Below are positions 1-11,293 of a DNA stretch of 64,000 bases, one piece after another. The notes under the pieces were generated by a model. That model did not search any database. It was given only the letters and a program-made list of their open reading frames with translations, and was not told the origin of the DNA. Source of the stretch: Clitoria ternatea (lineage: Eukaryota > Streptophyta > Magnoliopsida > Fabales > Fabaceae); assembly GCA_037962975.1 (NCBI GenBank), contig CM075676.1, positions 96,232,001 to 96,296,000 on the forward strand. The letters run 5' to 3'. The position numbers and the translations under genes were made by a program. The number at the start of each line of letters is the position of its first letter. Position 1 is the first letter of the stretch.

Positions 1-882
1 CCGCCCCATTTTTGGACTATCCCGTCCCAATGGTCCCCGGGGATCCAACGAGGGCGCTCGCCCTTGCCCCTGACCTTCCAAAGGGTAATCTTCATGATTT
101 TAGAGGTCTTTGTGGCAAAGACCTTCCTAATCTCATCAATCATACCCTTTGCCCACTGGTAATCACGCTGTAATAATGAAATGAGATTTTAAAATTAATA
201 ACTGTGTATTTTAGCCATAAATTCACAACAAAAGAAAGTGTTAACTTACCGAGAAGGTGTCAAACCACCTATCCTAGACAACCTTCCCAGCATCTGTCCA
301 AGAGATGTATGGACCATCCCATTGGGCCTTCAAAACCTTAGTAATCGCTTTCGTAGTGCGACTACTATCAACAAAACTGTAATAGCCAATAATTAGAAAT
401 AAATAAAACCATGGAAAACAGGGAGACTACCAAAATTTTGGTAGAGTCTCCCCTATAAATGTAACATTTCCAAGTTTAAACAATTGCCCTGTTACAAACA
501 GAAGACTTCCTAGTACAATTCAATGTATACAAGTACTAAATAAACTACCATACAAGTAACATATAAAACATGAAAACAAGTTACCAACTAAGAAAGTTAA
601 AACGAATTATTATATACTTACTCGTCTCCGTCCGGCACTCGGACCAACATGGATAGGGGGGATGCCAGAGGTGGGGTTGCCTCGAGGCCAGGGTCCTCCA
701 AACCACCAAGTGAAGGAGTCTGCTCTGGGGTGGTCTACTGTGGTGTGGTCTACTATGGTGGTGAAGGAGTGGTCTGTTGTAGTGGTGGAGTGGTGCCCTG
801 CTGTGGTGGTGGGAGTCTGCAGACAGGATGCTGAGGTCCTCGAGCCACCACCCCGACTGAATGGTAGTCGATGTCCTGTCAT
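1..882 (-). pseudogene. CACTA second gene fragment, plant En/Spm-type (Transposase_24-like)
   Basis: Three minus-strand exon-like blocks with canonical borders can be read. Block 882-622 follows an AG at 883-884 and ends before GT at 621-620; it encodes a His/Thr/Pro-rich low-complexity stretch. Block 376-250 encodes TTKAITKVLKAQWDGPYISW and, after a TAG stop at 276-274, DRWFDTFS. Block 167-1 encodes DYQWAKGMIDEIRKVF and then PRWIPGDHWDGIVQKW, running off the window. These motifs match the plant Ptta/En/Spm transposase family (PF03004-like) from memory. The in-frame TAG shows that the gene is not functional. Exon limits come from splice consensus only. Confidence 0.6.
411..528. repeat. Direct repeat within CACTA, copy 1, with near-palindrome
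   Basis: About 115 bp here is repeated at 3721-3838 in the same orientation with roughly 80% identity by eye. Shared blocks include AGTCTCCCCT, ACATTTCCAA and GCCCTGTTACA. This copy contains a near-perfect palindrome at about 421-454: GGGAGACT, ACCAAAATTTTGGT, then AGTCTCCC, with a two-base bulge. It lies between the exon blocks of the second gene, probably in an intron. Confidence 0.75.
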
Positions 883-1088
883 CTATGGATAAAACCATGA
901 AAACAAATTTTAGTCTCAGGATATGAAGATATGTATATATGTTTAATAACTATATACTTTGTGTCTGTTTTAGTTTGAAATTCCCCTCAATTTCAGTGTC
1001 ACTATGGCTATCTATTTCAGCAGGTTCCTCAGTCTCCAAATCAGCCCTAGACCATTTTAAACGGGAGACAACCTCTTTATCAATGTGT

Positions 1089-3198
1089 TCACCCCCGTAG
1101 TGGCGAGCTCCCATCCATTATGACCGGATCAATGTTGAACAATAGATGACTATCATTGAGCTCGTTCGGTGCAAGCTGATAAGTATCGTCAACCTCATCA
1201 GAGACATTATCAGTGATCTGACTTCGGAACTTGGCCTTGATTACTGCGTACCAGTCCCAATGCTCTCCTAGGAAGTCTGTGTAATAAACCTGCTTGGCTT
1301 GTTGGGCAAAAATGAAGGGGTCAAACCCTTTATATCTACTGTGTTTTTTTACCTCAACTAAGCCGTAGTTGTTATCAACCTTGGTTCCTACACCCATTGT
1401 GTTGTTGTACCAATCATACTTGAATAGAACGATATCTCTTCTTAGTCCACATCAAAACATCCCGCATCATGAAATATTTCTTCAAAGACGCATCATACGT
1501 CATTACCCCGACATCCCACAATTATGACAACTCCTCAACCAATGTTTGCAAAAACACGTCTATCTTTGCCTTTGGATTTTTGGGTCCTGGAACCAGTACT
1601 GATAGAAACATGACCTCCTTCTTCATACATATATCAGGGGAAAGATTGTATAGGGTCAGTATGACTGGCTTGCAAGAGTATATTCTTCCGTATTGACCGA
1701 ACGGTTTGAACCCATCAGTACATAAGCCAAGTCGTACATTGCGTGGCTCACCTGAAAAGTCCACATATAGCTCATCCAAACACTTCCATGCTTTCCCGTC
1801 AGAAGGATGACACAGATGACCCTCCTGTGTTCGGTTCAGAGCATACCAACACATGTGTTTTGCCGTGGACAATGAGGCATACAGGCGTTGAAGATACGGT
1901 GTTATGAAGAAGTACCACATTTTTTTCCTGGCCGTCCTAGTTACCTTCCCTCTCGTTTTAACGGTTTTGTAACATTCCTTATTACAATGTATACATTTTG
2001 TGACACTCTTATCGGTAAACTCATTTCTGAACAGCATACACCCGCCAATACAACACTCTATCTTCACACAACCCAACCCCAGGTTTGCCATTCTTTTCTT
2101 AGCATGGTACAGGTTTGATGGCATTCGATGATTACCAGGCATGGTGGAACCCATCAGATCGACCATCCTATTAAAACAACCTCCTGAAAGATTATAATCT
2201 ACCTTTAGGCTTAAAGCAGCTAAGGATGCGGATAATTCCGTGTGACTCTTGCACCCGTCCCACTATAGAGTCTGAGCCGCCCCTAACAAATCATAAAATC
2301 TCTTTACCTCTGGATTAGGATCCTCCTCTAAAGATACGGTGTTATGAAGAAGTACCACATTTTCTTCCTGGCCGTCCTAGTTACCTTCCCTCTCGTTTTA
2401 ACGGTTTTGTAACATTCCTTATTACAATGTATACATTTTGTGACACTCTTATCGGCAAACTCATTTCTGAACAGCATACACCCGCCAATACAACACTCTA
2501 TCTTCACACAATCCAACCCAGGTTTGCCACTCTTTTCTTAGCATGATATAGGTTTGATGGCATTCGATGATTACCAGGCATGGTGGAACCCATCAGATCG
2601 ACCATCCTATTAAAACAACCTCCTGAAAGATTATAATCTACCTTTAGGCTTAAAGCAGCTAAGGATACGGATAATTCCGTGTGACTCTTACACCCGTCCC
2701 ACTATAGAGTCTGAGCCGCCCCTAACAAATCATAAAATCTCTTTACCTCTGGATTAGGATCCTCCTCTACATTGTCATCCTCATTCCTTGTTTGGTCATC
2801 ATGTTGTAACATATGCCCAGTAGAGGGTCCAACATGATCCATCACCATCTGCTCCATGTTGTTGTACGCATCCCTGTTTCCTTCGACCTCATAGTAAGAC
2901 TGTTGAACGATTATGACTGATAGCCTGGGTGGTAACTGCTCACCATGGTTATACCAGCAGTAGCATCTTTCCATGAACCCCTTCTCGCTTAGGTGGCAAT
3001 GACATCATCCGCGTATTCAAAACTCATGCATTTGCACCTTGAGCACGGACAACGAATCTTGTTAATCGCTTCAAAACCAGGCGTGTTCCCTGTAACGAAC
3101 GGAATGAACTCCAACATACCCATCATAAACTCCTCCATCACTCGCCGATTGTGATCTAGCCGATTGTACATCCATCGCCGATTCGCCGAAACCTCCAT
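1089..3198 (-). pseudogene. CACTA TNP2-like transposase, broken, fused to DUF4216-like end
   Basis: Reading leftwards, 3198-2989 encodes a transposase-associated domain (RRWMYNR near the N-terminus and the Cys motif CPCSRCKC). A one-base frameshift follows, and 2974-2702 continues with HGEQLPPRL and an acidic linker ending in a TAG. Then come two tandem copies of the transposase start (see 1891-2769). The longer reading, 2166 to about 1431, has LGLGCVKIECC, the Cys-rich CIHCNKEC stretch and LGLCTDGFKPFGQYG, typical of Transposase_21 (PF02992), including the Asp of the catalytic region. At about 1430 the frame ends abruptly in VLMWTKK and is joined out of frame to DIVLFKYDWYNNTMG, the beginning of a DUF4216-like domain that runs to 1089. 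The rest of the transposase and the usual DUF4218 are missing. No active protein can come from this copy. Confidence 0.75.
1891..2769 (-). repeat. 440-bp tandem duplication inside the CACTA transposase
   Basis: 1891-2330 and 2331-2769 are almost the same sequence, offset by 440 bp; both begin AAGATACGGTGTTATGAAG. They differ at scattered bases and by one missing base near 2516, where CCAACCCC becomes CCAACCC. That loss puts the second copy in another frame. The duplication repeats the N-terminal part of the Transposase_21 domain and destroys the reading frame. Confidence 0.9.
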
Positions 3199-3347
3199 TC
3201 ACGATATCTAACAAGCAGACTTCTAGTCATTTTGATTTAAACATTATGTTATGTGACTATCGTTCGTGAATCACTCTATCTCTTTGATGTTGCAAGTGGG
3301 TAGGACCCTATCCCATTCGGGATGAATATGCAACCATCGTAGCCCGT

Positions 3348-3546
3348 CAATGTTGTTTACGGTCTATCTTGAATTGTTGATGTTCATTTGGAATTTCGAC
3401 AGCATTTCACATTGGTCCCCGAGTACACAGAGAAATGTACGATATGAAACACCGCACGCAGACATGCACCAGGAGACAATACGAAACAACATAACTAAAA
3501 TTTCAAATGAACATCAACGACACAAGATAGACCATATACAACATTG
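3348..3546. repeat. Inverted repeat, 49-bp arms and about 100-bp loop
   Basis: The arm 3348-3396 (CAATGTTGTTTACGGTCTAT and on) is complementary, with about seven mismatches, to 3498-3546 (ending CATATACAACATTG). The transcript would fold into a long hairpin. It lies just upstream of the transposase-associated domain, so probably in the 5' untranslated part or an intron of the CACTA transposase gene. Confidence 0.7.
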
Positions 3547-3720
3547 TTGGGTTACAGCCTACTGGTTACAGATTCATCCCAAACTGTCCAAGCGGGATAA
3601 TTCAAGATCCAACACAACATGGTATGTTGGCCAGTTGTATTGAATCTTGAACGGGAACTTAATGGGTACACACACGACTAAACACTACATTGTTAAACTT
3701 GAGTTTACTTTTTAATGTAC

Positions 3721-3838
3721 CCTAAAACAGGGAGCCCACCAAAATTTCAGCAGAGTCTCCCCTGTAAACTAGACATTTCCAAATTTGTTACAACGCCCTG
3801 TTACACACAAAAGATTTTCCAGTACAGTTCAATATATA
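3721..3838. repeat. Direct repeat within CACTA, copy 2
   Basis: Partner of 411-528, lying upstream of the transposase start. The hairpin seen in copy 1 is degraded here (GGGAGCCCACCAAAATTTC and so on). Confidence 0.75.
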
Positions 3839-3881
3839 TGTTATGCATTGTATATGAAATTGAGGTAGGTAAACACCACAA

Positions 3882-4115
3882 CCTAGTGAGCTCTGCTCTT
3901 CACTAACAGACAACAATACACATGCATAAAAACCATCATGTTATCAGCACACAAAACCAATGCCTAATGAGCGCTGTTCTCCACTAACAAACAACAATAC
4001 ATATGCATAGTTTTAACACATGTTATTAGCACACACAAGCAATGCCTAATAAGCTCAGCTCTCCACTAACAAGCAACAATCAACATGCATACACAAACAT
4101 CATAGGTTACAGAGC
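3882..4115. repeat. Minisatellite, three copies of about 82 bp
   Basis: Copies start at 3882, 3963 and 4045 with CCTAGTGAGC, CCTAATGAGC and CCTAATAAGC. Each contains CCACTAAC or CACTAAC, then CAACAAT and ATGCATA. They are clearly diverged from one another. From 4116 to 5479 I see only AT-rich DNA without a recognisable feature. Confidence 0.75.
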
Positions 4116-5479
4116 ACGAGAAAATTAGCATAAGGGGATTACTTGGTAAACTGACACAACTATAGAGATGAAGTTGATGAGACACGAACACGATACCACA
4201 CGGCGTGTAGATCTGCATGGAAAACAAAAAATGTATGTCGACATGAAATAAATTTTTTGTTTTGAAAAGCAAAATTCAAAAAGCAACTAAACCTGACATG
4301 TTGTAAATTCATGTTATAAATTTTTAATTGAATTGAATTAGTAGTAATATTGAATTAACTTGGCGGTGTTAGAATGATAGGACTATATCAAATTCGACTA
4401 CTATCAATTGTAGAAATAGACAAGTCCACAAAAAATGCCTTTACAAATTAAAAAATAAATGGCAAAAGTTCACTACTTTGAAGAATTAATGATGTTGCTA
4501 AGACTTAGGAGACCTACATCGTTAACAACTCATGAAACTCTAATTATCAAATCATAAAAGTTAAAATGTTTTCAAGGTATTTCTCAGTTTTTGTTCAGGG
4601 AGTTGTAATTAATATGGAGTTATAATTAATTATAAATCACAATAGCATTTTAGCAAGAGCAATCAGTGTGGTGAAATTTTTTTGTACTTTTTAGAACCAT
4701 TACTTTATATGAAATTTTTTAGTTACATTCTTAGTGCTAATACTAATAATAATATACTACATATTCAACTATATACAACAAGCTATTTCTTTTAAGTTGA
4801 TGTCACCTAAAAATCTTGCACTAAATTATACTTGGTGTGAAAGATATTTATGGTTGAAGAATATACGAATAACTTGATGGTTGGATTTTTTTTTGCGCTT
4901 TCAATTCTTTGATTTAGACATGTTCTTTTTTTCCTCTTGTATCCTATCCATTAGTTGTCTTGAGATTAGGAATTTAGTTTGGATTACCAATAGACTTGAG
5001 AAGATTATAATTTAGGAAACACATATGTGGTCTTGGAATAAAAATACAGTATTAACTGATAGAGAAAACAAATTATAAAATTTATAGGACATGACATGAT
5101 AAAGATATAGTATGATGTTAAATTTATATTCTTGTGGTCAAATAGGGATTAATCTCATGATCAATTTAGTAGTTCAAATGGGCTGAACCTTTGGTGACAC
5201 CTGGTTTAACTCATGATTTCACATGAATGCTATTCAAGTCAACATTGACAATTTTGGACAATGTTAAATTTGGGTATTGAGCCTAACTCCTTGATTGAGA
5301 AATTGGATTCTATCATGCACTGGAACTGTTCTTCTTTCAATTAAAGTTCTGTGTCTCCCTTTTTCCTCGCTAGATTCCTAACAGATTTCTATATGGTTAG
5401 ACAGTTGGAAAGGTACTTTCTTTACTTTGGGCTTCATAAATCTCTAGTTCAGTGATCTCTATCTTGTAACCTGCTATGT

Positions 5480-5665
5480 GGGTGTTTGGAAGAGCTTATC
5501 ACAATGGCCTACCCCCTTGAGGTTCTTTATTTTTATTGTTTTTTAAATATAGCTTATTTAGTAAGTTTCATGGAGAAAGTTGTCAAAATAGGCTTCTTTT
5601 TTTTCACCTTACACCAGTGACTAAGTGGTCCTAAGCTTATTGACTAAGTGCTCCCAAACATGCCC
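5480..5665. mobile_element. Small MITE-like element
   Basis: This stretch starts GGGTGTTTGGAAGAGCTTAT and ends with the reverse complement of a similar end (right end read outward: GGGCATGTTTGGGAGC). It is AT-rich inside and non-coding. GGG..TGTTTGG ends are common in PIF/Harbinger- or hAT-related MITEs. A clean target site duplication was not found, so the borders are approximate. Confidence 0.45.
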
Positions 5666-5882
5666 TATACATATAACATCTAGAATTCCTTTTTTTTCTT
5701 TTGCATTCCTTGGGTTGTTGCTCAAAGTATTGGGAAGTACTAAGGGGATTTCTTTGGTCCAACATTTCTTTTGCATTCTCTCGTGTTTCTAATTTATACA
5801 ATGCTCCTATAATCAAGTTTTCTTCTTCATCTGTTACTTCTGTTTCCTAGAAATTATACTTCTTCAAAAATTTACAAACTAT

Positions 5883-6390
5883 ATGATAGAGAATTATCCA
5901 AGTTACAGTCTTCTTTGGCATTGCTGGATCCAGTCAATCTCCCTTCTATTGAGGATTGGTCTCTTGACTCCTTGGGTTTCTTTTCTTGGAAATCACATTT
6001 TCAATTTCTCACATTTTCTATTGCTCCCTCTAAGCTCAAATCTTATGTACGGACTACGGTTCTAAACAGGATTAATACTAATAGTTCACTTCAAACTAAA
6101 GGAACCTTAATTGCTTTGTCTCCTGATTATTGTGTGATGTGTAGACCGAGTTCTTAAACTAGTTCTTGTATGTTTCTGCATTCCTTAGTTGTTTCCCATC
6201 CTTAAGAGTAACCTGTTTGGTGTTTATGGTGGTAAGGATTGGGTTTGTCTTAAGTATTACTAGCAGTTCCTCTATTAATTTTTGAAGGATTTCGTGCTAG
6301 TAGAAATGCTTAATGGCTCTGACACTATTTTAAACTTGCTGTTATTTGGTGTATTGGGTTGGAAAGCAAAGCTTAATAAAAGTAGATACT
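5883..6390 (+). pseudogene. LINE reverse transcriptase 3' end (zf-RVT) remnant
   Basis: The frame at 5915-6157 encodes LPSIEDWSLDSLGFFSW, then SKLKSYVRTTVLNRINTN and IALSPDYCVMC. This matches the C-terminal zf-RVT region of plant non-LTR retrotransposons, where KVKAFVW..LNRINTND..LQ....ALSP..CVMC is usual. After a stop at 6157 the homology continues weakly to about 6390 in broken frames (GVLGWKAKL resembling WIVWQERNA). A piece between FLTFSIAPS and SKLKS seems shortened. It is a 5'-truncated dead fragment on the strand opposite to the CACTA genes, probably inserted into that element. Confidence 0.6.
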
Positions 6391-7043
6391 GGTTCCAATA
6401 GTAACATGAGAAAAAAGAGGTTACTACAGAAGGAAGTGATACTTGTTTTATGTTCAAATATTTCTAGATTTATCATCCAGATTTCATACAGTGAACACTA
6501 ATTGACTCCAAATAGCCTCAAAACTTAAGAAAAATAGCAAATACAGTAATGCTACTTAGGAGGAAATAATGAGGTTAATTTCTGAACACATAATATAAAT
6601 CACACACATACACATTCCAGACAAAACCAACAAACATTATATAATTTCTCGATTCGAGTACATGTATACATGGAAATCGCAACACAGGTTAGGGGACTTA
6701 CCAACTGAGCTCAAAGGTGGAAGGCGAGAAAACAGAACTTACCTAGAGGTCGCCGGAGTGTGTGTCAGACAATGAAAGAGTGAGAGAGAGCCAGAAAATT
6801 TCCCTTTCCGCGGCTGCCATTGACAAGGAAAACAAAGACGAGCATGAGAAAACAAAAAAAACCTCCAATGACAGACACATTCGAAAGCTCCATGGAGAAG
6901 GAAGGACTTACATTCGACGGTTAAAGGCTGGTCGGTTGGCTGGAAGTCTTGGAGGGGAAGCTTTGATTAATGAGGTTTGTGGGGGGAAGAGAGAAATGGA
7001 GAGGGAGGGATTTAAGGCAACGTACAAACTGAGAAAGAAGGGG

Positions 7044-7593
7044 GAACCTCGATAAGTTTATAAAACTCAGTGACGGAAACCACACCGTCCCTAAAAAGGT
7101 CGCTACATTAAACAAAGGGCTGACAGGTGTTAAACTTAATGACGACCGTAATCCCCGTCGCTACACTGACTTAACTAGCAACGAAATGACCCGTCGCTGA
7201 AGCATCATGCTGACCAAGATTAGCGACCAACAAATGACGTCGCTAATATAGGGCACCAGCGACGGACATAGCGACGACCTTCTCTAATTTTTTTATCTAG
7301 CGACCACAAGATTCTCGTCGCTATTATGCGCGCAAACAAAAAAAGGTGGAGGGAAACCAAAAAAGAAAAGGAGAGAATTTAGCGACGGTTTCAGTGACGG
7401 TATTGTATATTAGCAACAGATATTGCGACGGGGAAGTGCCAAATTTAGCAATGGGATTTTGTGGTCGCTGATGTGGTCACTGTATTTTCTTACACGATCC
7501 CTTTCATACCTTTGGTCGCTAATACAGTCGCTAATTAGCGACGGAGTTTTACGGTCGCTAAATTTGGGTAGCTATCAGGTGCTTTTCTAGTTG
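7044..7593. repeat. CACTA subterminal repeat zone and terminus
   Basis: About twenty copies of a short motif related to TAGCGACGG or its complement occur in both orientations, for example near 7250, 7263, 7316, 7380, 7420, 7540 and 7551. The zone stops at TTTTCTAGTTGTG (7581-7593). Clustered short motifs next to the ends are where CACTA transposase-associated proteins bind in known elements. The purine-rich sequence at 6760-7050, just inside, could be the promoter or leader region but shows no clear TATA box. Confidence 0.6.
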
Positions 7594-10200
7594 TGATTGT
7601 GCACATTTATGAATATAGTGTCTACAATTTTATAGTGTTTTTATAAGTATAAATTATTATTTTACCGATTATCACACAAATTCCTATGGATATGATACTC
7701 TTACTTATTCATTTTTTTTTGGTTTGATTACTTATTCATTGAAACTATAGATATTTGGTACACTTGCAAAGTCTCAACAGTCATGCTTAGGTTTGATAGG
7801 TTAGTTAGTTTTTGTGTGTGTAAAATTACAATATTTATTAGATTAATTATATATTATGTTATTAATTATATATATAAATATTTTATGTATTAAAAATTAT
7901 TTAATAATTAAATATCCTATTTACTCAAAAATTATTTTTGGTCTTTAATTTAATTTTATATAATAATTACATATCTATGTTGTGTATATATTACTTTCTT
8001 AATGTTATATTCATTAAAAATCTAATTATGTGAAAATAAGTTGAAAGATTTATATTGTACAACAAAAATTGTTCAGATTTGAGAAAGTTAGTGTTTTGAG
8101 TTATGACATATTTAGAATTAGTTTTATCAGCCTATAAATGTATCTAGAAAATAAAAGGTCTATTGGCCTATTTAAAAATCTTATTGTGAAATAAGTCTTT
8201 AAAGAGAAATTTTAAAACATGTTAAGTTAGACAATAAAAAAAAAAAGAGTCTAAGTAATAGGTAAACTTATAACTTAAATTTCTTAAACTGGTTTATCAC
8301 GTCTATTGTTGGCCCTATTCCATGCTAACTTGGCGCTTTAAAAAAAAATCTTTGTATGTTTGCATGAATCTGTAATCAACACTGTTGCACATTGTTGATC
8401 ATTTGTGCTGGCTTTAATAGTTATTAGTTGACACTCTACCTCTTGTGTTAGTAGCACCACCGATTTAGCTAGAGAGATGATCAACATAATAAGTTGTAGT
8501 ATATTAGCGCGTTGAGTTAAAACAATTCCTAATAAGTGATTCACTCATAATATTAAGTAACATGTGAAAAATTATTTTAAGTTGGGTGTTTGTCTCTCTC
8601 TCGGTTACACTATGGAAGAGTTAATAACAAACCATACTTGAATGGTTTGTCATCTAAAACTCTATGCAGCTTTTTGGATAACAATTTGTAATGAAACTTA
8701 GAGGGCGTAAAGAATACTCACCTACATGACCTTGATGCTAATTTAGTTTAATGAATGGGTTAACAATAGACACATGTCACGCTTGTGTGGGGGATAATGG
8801 AGGTCGCAATCATTTTGTTTCTTTCTACTCACACTCCATCCCTATGCTTGAGTGTGTCAAGTGAACTACTCTCAATCATTGGATGTTGTTCACCAAATGT
8901 GTCTTACGGGAAAACAAAGGTTAAAGATGCCAATGTGCCGAATTTAAATAGTCGACAACAAAACGAAAAATAACTAAGTAGTCAACTGGGGTGAAGCACT
9001 TTGTTTTAAATATCTTCAATACTTTTCATGGCGTCGAAGAGCTTCAAAGGAATGTTTTATCAATTTTTTACAACCTCAAGTGACTATTATTTCCGTTTAT
9101 TAATTAGGAGAATACTTTTCTTTTTGTGAAACATATTTTTCATTGCAACAAAAAAAAAACACATTTTTCATCCTTAACTTTGCGTCAGATTTTCTTTACC
9201 CTCTAATTTCAAAATAAAAATAAGTGAACGAATTTCTTAAGTGTTTGAAATATCTCAAATCTTTAGCAACAACCAAATACTTCATTCCAAAGAACTAAAT
9301 ACTTTATATACAATTTTTTGATATATATTTTTTTATAGTAATAAAAAAAAAGAACTACTATAAAGACATTAAAATCAGAGAGAAAACCATCCACGTGGAA
9401 TTTAGACCACTACTAGGAAATGGAAAGCAATTAGGTATTTTGTTTATTTATTTATTTATCTCTCTATTGAAACATTATAAAAAAAATGGACGTGTAATCA
9501 TCATTATTCCAACTAAAAATTGTGCGAAAGAAATTTATGAGAAAACATATTTTCCGTATGAAAACAAAGGAGGAAAGATTCCAAGTGTCGTAGACAACGC
9601 ATTACAGGCGCAAGAATCAATCATTCATACCACAAAATTGGTTCCTCTGGAAGACAGGCTTTTGGTTCATGTTCCTTGGAGTTATCATTCTTTCTTCCCA
9701 TCACATCCATTTCGGTCTTCTCGCCGTCAACCTTTTTCCTACCCTCATCCCTCCGTTAACCATTTGAACTTTTATTTTATATCCACAGATAATTATAATT
9801 AAGATTTTCTTGTTAAGGAATGAATGCAATTATCATTCAACCATTAAAATAAAAGTCTTAATAAGTACATTCATTGTCAGAGAGAGTTGCCTGTTTTAAT
9901 AAGTTACACATGTCAATAATGTCCTTTAATTAATATTTGTCAATAATTTACATTGTTTTATTATTAACTTGGAGAAAATTAAGTTAATAAGAATCTTTTC
10001 ATGAAAGAATTTTGTTATTTTCAATTTTAAGGGATGGAATTGAATCCTAAATGTAAAAACATTGGTTAAGAGTAGTATAATTTATAAGATTTGTAACAAT
10101 CCTTGATCTATAAATTAACCTTAAGTAATGAATTAATTTTTGAAATGCATTAAGAAACACATTTAAGAGATAATAATTGACATGTGATTAAAGAATAAAG
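7594..10200. other. AT-rich intergenic DNA, no gene recognised
   Basis: Mostly AT-rich with runs of A or T. The longest open frame is 9395-9802 (+, 135 codons). It has no motif I know and ends in a Ser/Pro/His-rich stretch; I do not treat it as a gene. Confidence 0.6.
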
Positions 10201-10208
10201 ATAGGGGT

Positions 10209-11293
10209 TTGACTCATGGGAAGGGTGAGGAGGTATGGGACCTCGATCTATGTGCGGTGTTTGATCTTCCGGAAAGGGAGGGGACAAACACAAACAAAGA
10301 AAGAAACGACACCAACTACCATGTTGACTCCTTAATTATATCCAATCATCCTGCCACGGCCCTTTTGTTTCACATTCTCCTCTCATTGCCTCTTGTTTTT
10401 CTAACTCATAACCCTTCCTTTTGGATATTCTTTCTTAATTTTAGCAAATTGCCTGTTTATGGAAATAAAGCCAATATCTTTGCCCGTTTTGGTCGCTGTA
10501 AATGATTTCCAGTCTGTTCGGGGTTCGTGGAGGAGGTTTGATGTGATCATTCTTCTCTCCCAGAAACCACTTTTTTCTTCTTCTTTTGGGTTTTGATCCT
10601 TCCAAGGTTGGGGTTGGTTGTGGGATTTTGATTCTCCTGCGCAGAGGTTGGTGTTGTGTAAATGTTGTTTGCCCATTGGGGGAGATTTGGAAATAGGAAT
10701 TGGAACCTACTTCTCATTCCTCCCAAGTTTCATTCTTTCAAAGAAATATTTGCAAGTTTATGTCAGTTTCACAAGTTTGGCAATTTGTAATAATAGAATA
10801 GAAAATCTTACAGAGGTACAAAGATTTTTATTTTATTTTTTTCCTTTTATCATATTGTATTAATAGTTTTCTATTCTCGAAGTTCACGACGGGTAGAGCT
10901 AATCTGTGATTAAGAATTGTTTCTTAATATTTAAATGAGCAGTTTGAGAGTTAGCAATTCATTATTGGTTGAGCAGACTTGAAGTGTTGTGGACAAAACT
11001 ACCAGAACCTCTTTCTCTCTCAAGAATCATCTGGAGATAGTGGTCCTTGGCTGTTACAACCAATTCATTCGGATTTAGTTGTTGTTGGTTTGGTAAATGA
11101 ATTGAACCTTCGGTGGGAGAAGAAGATCCGTCCAACAAATCTCTACATCAGAATTTCGGATTGATTAAGGTTCTGATGATGTTTTTTTGTCCAAAATTAA
11201 ACTTGGGACCTTTCTGAGCGGCTGTGAAGGGACCCTGCTTCCAATTTCCTCAAATAATTAATTGTTGTGTTGAATCTTGATTTTGTGTGGGAC
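10209..11293 (+). promoter_or_regulatory. Likely promoter and 5' untranslated region of XBAT32
   Basis: This stretch is richer in G and C than the DNA before it and contains pyrimidine-rich patches (TTCTTCTTCTTTTGGG near 10570) typical of plant leader sequences. It runs directly into the start codon at 11294. The transcription start is not visible, and a leader intron is possible. Open frames here are short and look accidental. Confidence 0.4.

Larger units (their letters stand above)
1..7593 (-). mobile_element. CACTA (En/Spm-like) DNA transposon, decayed, 3' end outside window
   Basis: Minus-strand fragments of a TNP2-type transposase, a DUF4216-like domain and a Transposase_24-like second gene occupy 1-3198 in the order expected for plant CACTA elements. 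The 5' side ends at 7593. There the + strand reads TTTTCTAGTTGTG, whose reverse complement CACAACTAGAAAA resembles CACTA terminal repeats, and it is preceded by about 550 bp rich in GCGACG/CGTCGC motifs, as in CACTA subterminal regions. The other end lies left of position 1, so the terminal repeats cannot be compared. The coding parts carry stops, a frameshift, a 440-bp tandem duplication and an internal deletion, so the copy is dead. Assigning the 7593 terminus to the same element as the transposase is an inference: 4 kb of non-coding DNA with younger insertions lies between them. Confidence 0.6.

Noticed and set aside
9395..9802. 135-codon frame as a gene
   Set aside because: No motif, no sign of splicing or a neighbour; the AT-rich base use is like that of the surrounding DNA.
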